The notes beneath the pieces were generated by a model. It did not search any database. It was not told the origin of the DNA and was given only the letters and a program-made list of their open reading frames with translations. The translations under genes and the position numbers were made by a program. A DNA stretch of 7,623 nt from an uncultured Eubacteriales bacterium. Its GTDB lineage: Bacteria; Bacillota; Clostridia; Oscillospirales; Oscillospiraceae. Positions 1-5,561 of the stretch are shown in pieces. The stretch lies in contig URGI01000085.1 in the NCBI GenBank assembly GCA_900547315.1, positions 1 through 7,623 on the forward strand, given 5' to 3'. Positions within the stretch are counted from its first letter, which is position 1, and each line of letters opens with the position of its first letter.

Positions 1-14
1 GTCAACATTAAATC

Positions 15-28
15 TTCGTCATTCGACA
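15..28 (-). promoter_or_regulatory. Two abutting 0A boxes (Spo0A binding sites)
   Basis: Two 7-bp sites lie side by side at 15-21 (TTCGTCA) and 22-28 (TTCGACA). Read on the minus strand they are TGTCGAA and TGACGAA, both exact matches to the 0A box TGNCGAA bound by phosphorylated Spo0A. They sit about 120 bp upstream of the spo0A start, which suggests autoregulation, as is known for spo0A in Bacillus. The missing spacer between the boxes is unusual. The sites could instead serve a gene beyond the left edge of the window. Confidence 0.6.
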
Positions 29-36
29 AGATTCTG

Positions 37-66
37 TTGTTCTAAAAGTGTCAACTATGGTACGTT
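37..66 (+). promoter_or_regulatory. Possible sigma-A promoter for spo0A (weak)
   Basis: A possible -35 element TTGTTC (37-42) is followed by an 18-bp spacer and TACGTT (61-66). The last is preceded by TGG, giving an extended -10 pattern TGnTAnnnT. Both hexamers are far from consensus. I found no convincing sigma-H promoter (AGGAnnT/GAAT) in 1-130. The position just downstream of the 0A boxes fits activation by Spo0A, but this call is tentative. Confidence 0.25.
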
Positions 67-144
67 ATTTGGGACGAAGCGGCAAAACATTGTTTAAAAG
101 TACAGCAATATCCTAGACTTTGCAATATGGGAGGAGAATAAATT

Positions 145-939
145 ATGGAAACCAAAATTCGCGTACTTGTTGCCGATGCGAACCACGACTTTTGTACACT
201 TATCAAGAACCTGATCTCCGCAGAGAGCGATATGGAGGTCGTCGGAGCCACTGACGACGGCCTTGAAACTCTTGCTCTGGTCGCCGAGCTTACACCGGAC
301 GTGCTCATCATGGATCTGGCGCTGACCAAGCTCGACGGGCTTGAAGTCCTGCGCCGCATCCCGGAGAGCGGCGCGCATCCGCACGTAATAGTTCTGTCGG
401 GATTTCTCAACAACAACGTAGTGTCCGCCTGTTCCTCGCTGGGCGCTGATTATTTCATGCCCAAACCATGCGACCCGCCGGCACTTCTCGGCAGAGTGCG
501 GCAGCTTTCCGGCCACGGTGCAATCGCGTCCAACGCCGGTTACGACTGCAAGCTCGTTCCTCAGCCGACCAAGCAGGATGTGAACCTCGAAGCCGTCGTC
601 ACCGATATCATCCACGAGATCGGCGTTCCGGCGCACATAAAGGGCTATCACTATCTGCGCGAGGCCATTATACTGACGATAAACAACATGGAAATGATAA
701 ACGCCGTGACCAAGGTTTTATACCCTGAGGTTGCGAAGCGTTTCAACACGACGCCGTCGCGCGTGGAGCGAGCCATACGCCACGCGATAGAGGTCGCATG
801 GGATCGCGGCGATGTTGAAGTACTCCAGAAGTTCTTCGGTTATACCGTAAGCGGTATAAAGGGGAAGCCGACGAACTCCGAGTTTATCGCCATGATAGCA
901 GATTGTCTGAGTCTGAGAAGGAAGCAGGACAATCCCTGA
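145..939 (+). CDS. spo0A: Stage 0 sporulation protein A, response regulator
   Basis: Spo0A is the phosphorelay end-point transcription factor that commits Bacillota to sporulation. The 264-aa length is close to the Bacillus protein (about 267). Residues 1-120 form a receiver domain: acidic pocket near D11, phospho-acceptor D57 in [12 protein letters not shown], switch residue S85 and conserved K107 in MPKPCD. A linker follows, and residues 148-258 are the Spo0A-specific DNA-binding domain with a helix-turn-helix around 200-219 ([19 protein letters not shown]). The start is fixed by GGGAGGAG at 129-136, 8 nt upstream of the ATG. One oddity: the acidic pair that is usually DD reads D11-A12, so a normal Mg2+ ligand is absent. 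The gene stands alone on the plus strand and ends at a strong terminator. The N-terminal changes suggest a divergent lineage, not a pseudogene, because the DNA-binding domain is well kept. Confidence 0.97.
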   Translation: METKIRVLVADANHDFCTLIKNLISAESDMEVVGATDDGLETLALVAELTPDVLIMDLALTKLDGLEVLRRIPESGAHPHVIVLSGFLNNNVVSACSSLGADYFMPKPCDPPALLGRVRQLSGHGAIASNAGYDCKLVPQPTKQDVNLEAVVTDIIHEIGVPAHIKGYHYLREAIILTINNMEMINAVTKVLYPEVAKRFNTTPSRVERAIRHAIEVAWDRGDVEVLQKFFGYTVSGIKGKPTNSEFIAMIADCLSLRRKQDNP

Positions 940-993
940 TCTTGCCATATGTGCTGACACATATTATGCCTTGTTGAATGACGCTGACACGCC

Positions 994-1029
994 GAAAAGC
1001 CCTCGATTCTACCGGATCGAGGGCTTTTC
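994..1029 (+). terminator. Intrinsic terminator after spo0A
   Basis: A perfect 14-bp stem (994-1007 with 1016-1029) encloses an 8-nt loop. The arms begin with GAAAA and end with TTTTC, so the U tract lies inside the stem and the hairpin can work from both directions. It begins 54 nt after the spo0A stop codon and can separate the convergent spo0A and metNIQ transcripts. Confidence 0.85.
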
Positions 1030-1080
1030 ATCACGCACGGGCAGCAGACAACGTGAAAATTTTACAGCATATCGCCGTTT

Positions 1081-1113
1081 AAAAATGCACCCCGTCGCAA
1101 AGACGGGGTGCAT
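1081..1113 (-). terminator. Intrinsic terminator of metNIQ operon
   Basis: A perfect 12-bp GC-rich stem (1085-1096 with 1102-1113, ATGCACCCCGTC and its complement) has a 5-nt loop. On the minus strand it is followed by TTTT. It starts about 30 nt past the metQ stop codon and closes the metN-metI-metQ transcript. Confidence 0.88.
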
Positions 1114-1143
1114 ACGAAAAGAGGATAGATGTATTTCGGAAGC

Positions 1144-2028
1144 TTAGAATATTGCGACGACCGCGCCGTTGTAGCTGTCGGCGATGAAGGTCTTGACAGC
1201 GTCGGACTGGAGAGCCTTGACGAGAGCAAGGGTCTTTTCGCTGGTCTCGTCGCCCGCGCGGACAGCGATGATGTTCGCGTAGGTCTGAGCCGCGTCGCCG
1301 GAAGCGTCCTCGATTGCGAGAGCGTCAGCGACCTTCAGGCCGGCCTGAAGCGCGTAGTTGCCGTTGATGACTGCGATGGTGCCGGCGTCGCTGTTGGCGA
1401 GGACGGAGGGAACGGTATCGGCCTGAACGGGAGTGACATTGTAGCCGCCGTCGTCAACGATGTCGAGGTGGTTGACGCCCTTCTCGGCGCTCGCGTCATC
1501 GGGGAGCTTTATGAGGCCTTCCTGCTGGAGGAGGAGAAGTGCGCGGGTCTCGTTGGAGTCGTCAGCGGGGATGATGATGGTTGCGCCGGGCTGAAGCTCG
1601 GAGAGATCGCTCACGCCGTTGCCGTAGATGCCGAACGGCTCATAGTGGATCTTTGCAGCGGAGACGAGGTCAGTGCCGTTGGAAGCGTTGAAGCTGTTGA
1701 GGTAGGGGGTGTGCTGGAAGTAGTTTGCGTCAAGCTCGCCGTCTGCAAGAGCGGTGTTGGGCAGGACGTAATCATCGTAAACGACGACCTGAAGGTCGTA
1801 GCCCTCGGCAGCAAGAACGTCCTTGACGGACTCAAGGATCTCGGCGTGGGGGGTGGAGCTTGCGCCGACGACCAGCGGGGTCAGGGCAGCGGGAGCTTCG
1901 GACGCGTCTGCGGGAGCCTCGGTTGCGGGCGCCTCAGAGGCGGAGGGGGTGCTTGCGCTGCTGCCGCATCCGGCGAGAACGCCGAGTGCGAGTACGAGTG
2001 CGAGGATGATGGTAAGAGTCTTCTTCAT
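1144..2028 (-). CDS. metQ: Methionine ABC transporter substrate-binding lipoprotein MetQ (NlpA family)
   Basis: This is the extracellular substrate receptor of the methionine importer, anchored by lipid to the outer face of the membrane. The start at 2028 gives 294 aa and is set by AAGGAG 9 nt upstream. The open frame runs further upstream to 2184, but that extension overlaps the end of metI and lacks sense as a signal sequence. Residues 1-20 form a lipoprotein signal peptide (KK, hydrophobic core, lipobox LAGC), with C21 as the lipidated residue. Residues 22-50 are a flexible linker rich in Ala, Ser, Glu and Pro. NlpA-family landmarks follow: PHAEIL at 60-65, DYVLPNTALADGELDANYFQ around 86-105 and INGNYA at 221-226. 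It is the last gene of the operon, 59 nt after metI. Binding of L- or D-methionine is the usual role; the exact ligand cannot be read from sequence. Confidence 0.95.
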   Translation of the reverse strand: MKKTLTIILALVLALGVLAGCGSSASTPSASEAPATEAPADASEAPAALTPLVVGASSTPHAEILESVKDVLAAEGYDLQVVVYDDYVLPNTALADGELDANYFQHTPYLNSFNASNGTDLVSAAKIHYEPFGIYGNGVSDLSELQPGATIIIPADDSNETRALLLLQQEGLIKLPDDASAEKGVNHLDIVDDGGYNVTPVQADTVPSVLANSDAGTIAVINGNYALQAGLKVADALAIEDASGDAAQTYANIIAVRAGDETSEKTLALVKALQSDAVKTFIADSYNGAVVAIF

Positions 2029-2087
2029 TTTGTTTTTCTCCTTTTCAGAAAATATTTCGGCCAAGTGCCTTATATAAAAATGATGGA

Positions 2088-2768
2088 TTACTTGTTGATT
2101 CTCTTGTCGGTCTTGACTGCTATATACCGGCCAAGCTCCTGAATCACCTGAACGATGATCCATATCAGAAACACGCAGATCCACGTTATATCGTCGTTGC
2201 TGCGCTGATGGCCGTAGATTATTGCGATCTGGCCGAGGCCGGTGCCGCCGATCGTGGCGGCCATGGCGGAGTAGCCGAGGATGGTGACGACGGAGATGGC
2301 GGCGCCGGTTATAAGCGCGGGCTTTGCCTCCGGTACAAGCACCTTGCAGATTATCTCAAAGTTGCTCGCGCCCATTGACTGCGCCGCTTCGATAACGCCG
2401 ACGTTCACCTCGTTGAGAGAGCTTTCCACCATGCGCGCGACGTACGGCGCGGCAGCGACTATCAGCATCACGATAACGGCCTTGTTGCCGATCATCGTGC
2501 CGACAAGGAATTTTGCTACCGGAAGCATCGCGACCATCAGGATGATGAACGGAATGCTGCGGAAGAAGTTGACCACGAAGCCGAGTACGCTGTTGAGCTT
2601 CGGGTGCGGGGCGATGCCCTTCTTATCGGTGACGTTCAGTATCACGCCGAGGGGCAGACCTATCAGATAGGCAAACGCGGAGGAGATGAGGGTCATATAT
2701 ACGGTTTCCCATATTCCAAGCTGTATGAGACCATTGTTCCACAGCTTATAAAACATTTCAGAAAACAT
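2088..2768 (-). CDS. metI: Methionine ABC transporter permease MetI
   Basis: This is the membrane channel subunit of the methionine importer, expected to work as a dimer with two MetN ATPases. The 226-aa protein has about five hydrophobic segments (roughly 22-46, 61-90, 95-113, 150-175 and 195-212). The ABC-importer EAA loop, EAAQSMGAS at 127-135, docks on the ATPase. The start at 2768 is 3 nt past the metN stop, and its Shine-Dalgarno (GGAAGGAGGAG on the minus strand, 2778-2788) lies inside the last codons of metN, so translation is likely coupled. Size and motifs are typical of the MetI family. Confidence 0.96.
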   Translation of the reverse strand: MFSEMFYKLWNNGLIQLGIWETVYMTLISSAFAYLIGLPLGVILNVTDKKGIAPHPKLNSVLGFVVNFFRSIPFIILMVAMLPVAKFLVGTMIGNKAVIVMLIVAAAPYVARMVESSLNEVNVGVIEAAQSMGASNFEIICKVLVPEAKPALITGAAISVVTILGYSAMAATIGGTGLGQIAIIYGHQRSNDDITWICVFLIWIIVQVIQELGRYIAVKTDKRINK

Positions 2769-2771
2769 CGC

Positions 2772-3764
2772 TTATATCTCCTCCTTCCAGTTCACACTGC
2801 TGCTGGACAGCCATGTGATTATTTTGTCCGCTTCCCTCTTGTCGTTCGGAAGCTCTATGACCATGTGTCCATGAAGGACGCCTTCAAAAATCCTTGTATC
2901 CGCGAACAGGATGTTGACCGGTGCGCCGCACTCCAGAACCATTCGGGAGATCAGCGGGTCGTTGGTCTTGTCCTTGCCGTCAAAGATGAGCCTTATGCGG
3001 CGGCCGCCGGCGGTGCTGATGACGGTGCTGTCCTTCGGGACTATCAGATCGCGCGCGATCTGCGACTGCGGGTTCGAGAACACCGCACTGACCTTGCCGA
3101 CCTCGGCGATATGGCTGGAATCTATGACCGCGACGCTGTCGCATATCCTGTCGATGACACGCATCTCATGGGTGATGACGACTATCGTGACGCCGAGCTT
3201 CTCGTTTATCTCCTTCAGCAGGTCGAGTATCTGGCGGGTGGTGTTCGGGTCAAGCGCGGAGGTCGCCTCGTCGCAGAGGAGGTATTTCGGCTTCGTCGCG
3301 AGCGCTCTCGCGATCGCCACGCGCTGCTTCTGTCCGCCGGAGAGCTGGGACGGATAGGAGGACGCCCTGTCCTCAAGTCCGACCAGCTTCAGAAGCTCCA
3401 GAGCGCGCGCCTGCGCGTCCTCCTTCTTGACCCCCGCAAGCTCCAGCGGGAAGCAGATGTTCTTTATAACATTGCGCTGCTCCAGAAGGTTGAAGCCTTG
3501 GAATATCATGCCAATCTGCTGGCGGAGCTTCAGAAGCTCCCTGCGGGGCAGCTCCGTGAGGCTCTTGCCGTCGATTATCACCTCGCCGCCGGTCGGGCGT
3601 TCGAGGAGGTTTATGCAGCGCACCAAGGTGCTCTTTCCTGCGCCGCTGAGACCGATGATGCCGAATATCTCGCCGTCCTGAATTGTGAGGTTTATGCCGT
3701 CAAGCGCGACAATCTCTTTCTCCGATGTTTTATAGACCTTGCTGAGATTCTTCAGTTCTATCAT
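2772..3764 (-). CDS. metN: Methionine ABC transporter ATP-binding protein MetN
   Basis: This cytoplasmic ATPase powers methionine import. All nucleotide-binding motifs are present in the 330-aa protein: Walker A GLSGAGKS (38-45), Q-loop Q89, signature LSGGQ (141-145), Walker B YLLCDE (161-166, catalytic E166), D-loop SALD (169-172) and H-loop H199. Residues about 255-330 form the C-terminal NIL domain, which in MetN proteins binds methionine and inhibits transport when internal methionine is high. That domain separates MetN from generic amino-acid ATPases. The start at 3764 has GGAG 7 nt upstream. It is the first full gene of metNIQ, preceded by a Met-rich leader ORF and a terminator, so it is probably controlled by attenuation. 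Its product also carries a protein-level methionine sensor, making two layers of feedback. Confidence 0.97.
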   Translation of the reverse strand: MIELKNLSKVYKTSEKEIVALDGINLTIQDGEIFGIIGLSGAGKSTLVRCINLLERPTGGEVIIDGKSLTELPRRELLKLRQQIGMIFQGFNLLEQRNVIKNICFPLELAGVKKEDAQARALELLKLVGLEDRASSYPSQLSGGQKQRVAIARALATKPKYLLCDEATSALDPNTTRQILDLLKEINEKLGVTIVVITHEMRVIDRICDSVAVIDSSHIAEVGKVSAVFSNPQSQIARDLIVPKDSTVISTAGGRRIRLIFDGKDKTNDPLISRMVLECGAPVNILFADTRIFEGVLHGHMVIELPNDKREADKIITWLSSSSVNWKEEI

Positions 3765-3775
3765 ATCAACACTCC

Positions 3776-3818
3776 AAAAATAAAACAGACCCGAAAGCTC
3801 GTTGCTTTCAGGCCTGTT
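3776..3818 (-). terminator. Leader terminator (attenuator) ahead of metN
   Basis: On the minus strand the arms ACAGGCCTGAAAGC (3804-3817, arm 3) and GCTTTCGGGTCTGT (3785-3798, arm 4) pair over 14 bp with two G-U pairs. One more A-U pair (3818 with 3784) extends the stem; the loop is AACGA. The stem is followed by TTTATTTTT. The terminator lies between the leader-peptide stop (3851) and the metN ribosome binding site (about 3772-3775). It would therefore stop transcription before metN unless arm 3 is captured by an upstream sequence. A terminator inside a 5' leader is a hallmark of attenuation or riboswitch control. Confidence 0.9.
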
Positions 3819-3966
3819 GTGAATACATTTTCCGCATCAGATCGACAGGTTTATGAAGCAAGCGAGCAATTTTTGGCGCACATCATCATGCACATGCTCA
3901 TCATGCGCATCATACCCATCATCATGCTGTCAAAACGGACGTTAAACATGTGCTGCTCGCTCCTTC
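3785..3966 (-). promoter_or_regulatory. Translational attenuator of metNIQ: arms 1 to 4 with alternative pairings
   Basis: Four arms are visible on the minus-strand transcript. Arm 1 (3954-3966) overlaps the leader Shine-Dalgarno. Arm 2 (3845-3868) covers the last leader codons, the stop and 6 nt beyond. Arm 3 (3797-3817) and arm 4 (3785-3798) form the terminator. Arm 2 pairs with arm 3 over 18 bp in blocks of 5, 6, 2 and 5: GCTCG/CGAGC, TTGCTT/AAGCAA, CA/TG and CCTGT/ACAGG. This antiterminator excludes the terminator. Arm 1 pairs with arm 2 (AGCGAGCA/TGCTCGCT plus GAAG/CTTC and one G-U). By analogy with trp and his attenuators, 1:2 plus 3:4 is the off state without leader translation, 2:3 is the on state with a ribosome stalled at Met codons, and 3:4 forms when the ribosome reaches the stop. 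The pairings are seen by hand; the mechanism is inferred. Confidence 0.82.
3851..3949 (-). CDS. Met-rich leader peptide of the metNIQ operon
   Basis: This 32-codon ORF is too short for usual gene calling. It starts with ATG at 3949, 10 nt after a good Shine-Dalgarno (AAGGAG, 3960-3965) and about 27 nt from the predicted transcription start. It ends with TAA at 3851-3853. Twelve of 32 residues are Met, and residues 9-23 read MMMGMMRMMSMCMMM (11 Met in 15). Three Cys are also present (20, 24, 28). The last Met codon (23) is followed by four codons and then by the antiterminator arm from codon 28. A ribosome waiting with codon 23 in its A site should cover about 12 nt downstream and leave that arm free. 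The peptide probably has no function of its own; its translation would measure charged Met-tRNA. It is placed and phased like TrpL or HisL. I do not know a named family for it. Confidence 0.85.
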   Translation of the reverse strand: MFNVRFDSMMMGMMRMMSMCMMMCAKNCSLAS

Positions 3967-3982
3967 TTTCAAGAATGGCATG

Positions 3983-4011
3983 ATTGTACGACCGTGTTTC
4001 TCATTTGTCAA
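3983..4011 (-). promoter_or_regulatory. Sigma-A promoter of metNIQ
   Basis: On the minus strand TTGACA (4006-4011, perfect -35) is separated by 17 bp from TACAAT (3983-3988, 5 of 6 for -10). The predicted transcription start is near 3976, only about ten bases before the leader Shine-Dalgarno region. The leader from there to metN is about 212 nt. The near-consensus promoter suits a gene set controlled after initiation, by attenuation. Confidence 0.9.
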
Positions 4012-4160
4012 GAGGGGCATCTATGAATAAATGTAATGTTATACATGCATAAGCAAAATGGTTATGTGCAAGCTGCAACGCGAATATTATTCATCTGCAA
4101 TGTATATTGAGCGGACGTACAAAATTGACGGAAACGTGCGGAAAATTTTTATGCCGGAGC

Positions 4161-4205
4161 AAAAAGCCGTTCCCGGCCTTGTCCAAAAGGGCGCGGCCGG
4201 GAACG
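4161..4205 (-). terminator. Intrinsic terminator of ade-permease operon
   Basis: An 11-bp perfect GC-rich stem (4195-4205 with 4168-4178, CGTTCCCGGCC and its complement) encloses a 16-nt loop. On the minus strand it is followed by GC and TTTTT. It begins 6 nt after the permease stop codon and ends the operon before the metNIQ promoter region. The bases between it and that promoter (about 4012-4160) show no gene or clear signal. Confidence 0.85.
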
Positions 4206-4211
4206 CGTCAT

Positions 4212-5525
4212 TCAGCCGACGATGAAGTACAGCACCATGAGGGCGCAGAGCACATACATGATGGGGTGGACGTCTTTGGCGCGGCCCTTGACGAGCTTGA
4301 CAAGGACGTGAACGATTATGCCCGCGCCGAGACCGTTCGTGATGCTGCCGGTGAAGGCGGTGAACATGAGCATGACGCAGGGAGCTATGCACTCGTCGAA
4401 GCTGGAGAAGTCGATATCTACAAAGCCCTTGAGCATGAGGAAGCCGACGTATATGAGCGCGGGGCCGGTCGCGCAGTAGGGGATGGCGACGAACAGGGGA
4501 GCGAGAAACACGGTAAGGAGGAACATGACGCCCGTGACAAGGGAGGTCAGACCGCTGCGGCCGCCGGCTTCGACGCCGGAGGTAGACTCAACAAAGGTGG
4601 TGACGGTGGTGTTGCCGGTGAGAGCGCCGACACAAGTGCCTATGGCATCAACGAGGAAGGGGCGCTCAATGCCGGGGAGGTTGCCGTTTTCGTCAAGCAT
4701 GTTTGCGCGGCCCGCGACGGCCAGAACGGTGCCGAGGGTGGAGAAGAAGTCGCCGAAGAAGCAGACGAAAACAAGGATAAGACCGCTTGCGGTGAACACG
4801 TTGCTGAGGTCAAAATTGAGCATGACGTTGCTGAGATCGGAGAAATCGGGGACGGCGGCGACGCCGGAGATTTGGGTCACGCCGCAGGGGATGCCGATGA
4901 GAGTGATAGCGAGGATGCTGATGAGTATCGCGCCCTTGACGTTGAGAGCGTTGAGAACGATCATGAGGAGCAGGCCGCCGATGGAGAGGAGAACCGCGGG
5001 GGCGGTGATGTCGCCGAGCGCAATGCCATTGGCGAAGCTGCCGATGCCGGAGTTTTTGAAGCCGAGATACGCAATGAAGAAGCCGATGGATGCGGATATC
5101 GCGATCTTGAGGTTCTTCGGAATGACGCGGACGATCAGATCACGGAGTCCGAACACGGTAAGAGCAACGAAAATGATGCCGGATACGAGGGTTATCAGCA
5201 TCGCGGAACCGAAGCTGATCGCCTGCGACTGGATCATTGCGCCGAGGATGAAATTGGAGCCCATACCGGTGGACAGTGCGAAGGGAAGGTTGGTGTAGAA
5301 TGCCATGAGCATAGTGATAAGGCCGGAAACGAGGGCGCAGCTTATCATTATTGCAGATTTGCTGATGACGACGCCGTTGACATCAACGACCGCCGCATCG
5401 CCTCCGCAGATAGCCGCGGGCTGTACCGCCAAAACGTATGCCATGGTCATAAAGGTCGTAAGGCCGGCAATAACCTCTGTTTTGACATCGGTACCGCGCT
5501 GGCTGAGCTTGAAAAGTTTCTCCAT
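4212..5525 (-). CDS. Purine permease, AzgA/PbuG type (NCS2-related)
   Basis: This 437-aa multi-span membrane protein is expected to import purine bases (adenine, guanine or hypoxanthine) with a cation. Family landmarks are visible: the N-terminal LFKLSQRGTDVKTEVIAGLTT stretch typical of AzgA proteins, STGMGSN at 85-91, FFGDFFSTLGT at 256-266, and ESTSGVEAGGRSGLT at 313-327, where the substrate and cation sites of the fold lie. The rest is mostly hydrophobic, in keeping with the 14-segment fold. The start at 5525 has AAGGAG 6 nt upstream. It lies 36 nt after ade with no terminator between them, so the two share a transcript and the upstream riboswitch. Pairing with adenine deaminase suggests adenine or hypoxanthine as substrate, but sequence does not settle which purine. 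The name pbuG or azgA would both be reasonable. Confidence 0.92.
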   Translation of the reverse strand: MEKLFKLSQRGTDVKTEVIAGLTTFMTMAYVLAVQPAAICGGDAAVVDVNGVVISKSAIMISCALVSGLITMLMAFYTNLPFALSTGMGSNFILGAMIQSQAISFGSAMLITLVSGIIFVALTVFGLRDLIVRVIPKNLKIAISASIGFFIAYLGFKNSGIGSFANGIALGDITAPAVLLSIGGLLLMIVLNALNVKGAILISILAITLIGIPCGVTQISGVAAVPDFSDLSNVMLNFDLSNVFTASGLILVFVCFFGDFFSTLGTVLAVAGRANMLDENGNLPGIERPFLVDAIGTCVGALTGNTTVTTFVESTSGVEAGGRSGLTSLVTGVMFLLTVFLAPLFVAIPYCATGPALIYVGFLMLKGFVDIDFSSFDECIAPCVMLMFTAFTGSITNGLGAGIIVHVLVKLVKGRAKDVHPIMYVLCALMVLYFIVG

Positions 5526-5561
5526 GATCTTCTCCTTTTCTCTTTCTGGTTTGATTTCTGC

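Noticed and set aside
90..119. Second promoter-like pair TTGTTT/TAGACT before spo0A
   Set aside because: Weak match, and transcription would start almost on top of the spo0A ribosome binding site.
1129..2142. Plus-strand frame of 337 codons opposite metQ
   Set aside because: It is an antisense shadow of metQ with low-complexity Val/Gly/Asp content, starts beyond the metQ terminator without a ribosome binding site, and matches no family I know.
2029..2184. Upstream extension of metQ by 52 codons
   Set aside because: It overlaps metI, and the ATG at 2028 has a proper Shine-Dalgarno followed at once by a complete lipoprotein signal peptide.
3879..3929. His-rich stretch on the plus strand (runs of CAT codons), resembling a metal-binding tail
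   Set aside because: It is the complement of the ATG run of the Met-rich leader ORF. The plus-strand frame is only the far end of an antisense frame through metN and has no start signal of its own.
4004..4020. Plus-strand TTTGTCAAGAGGGG resembles the start of a SAM-I riboswitch
   Set aside because: The rest of the SAM-I core (GGAGGGA, GCCCTATGAAGCC-like parts) is absent, and these bases are explained as the minus-strand TTGACA promoter element. It also points away from metN.
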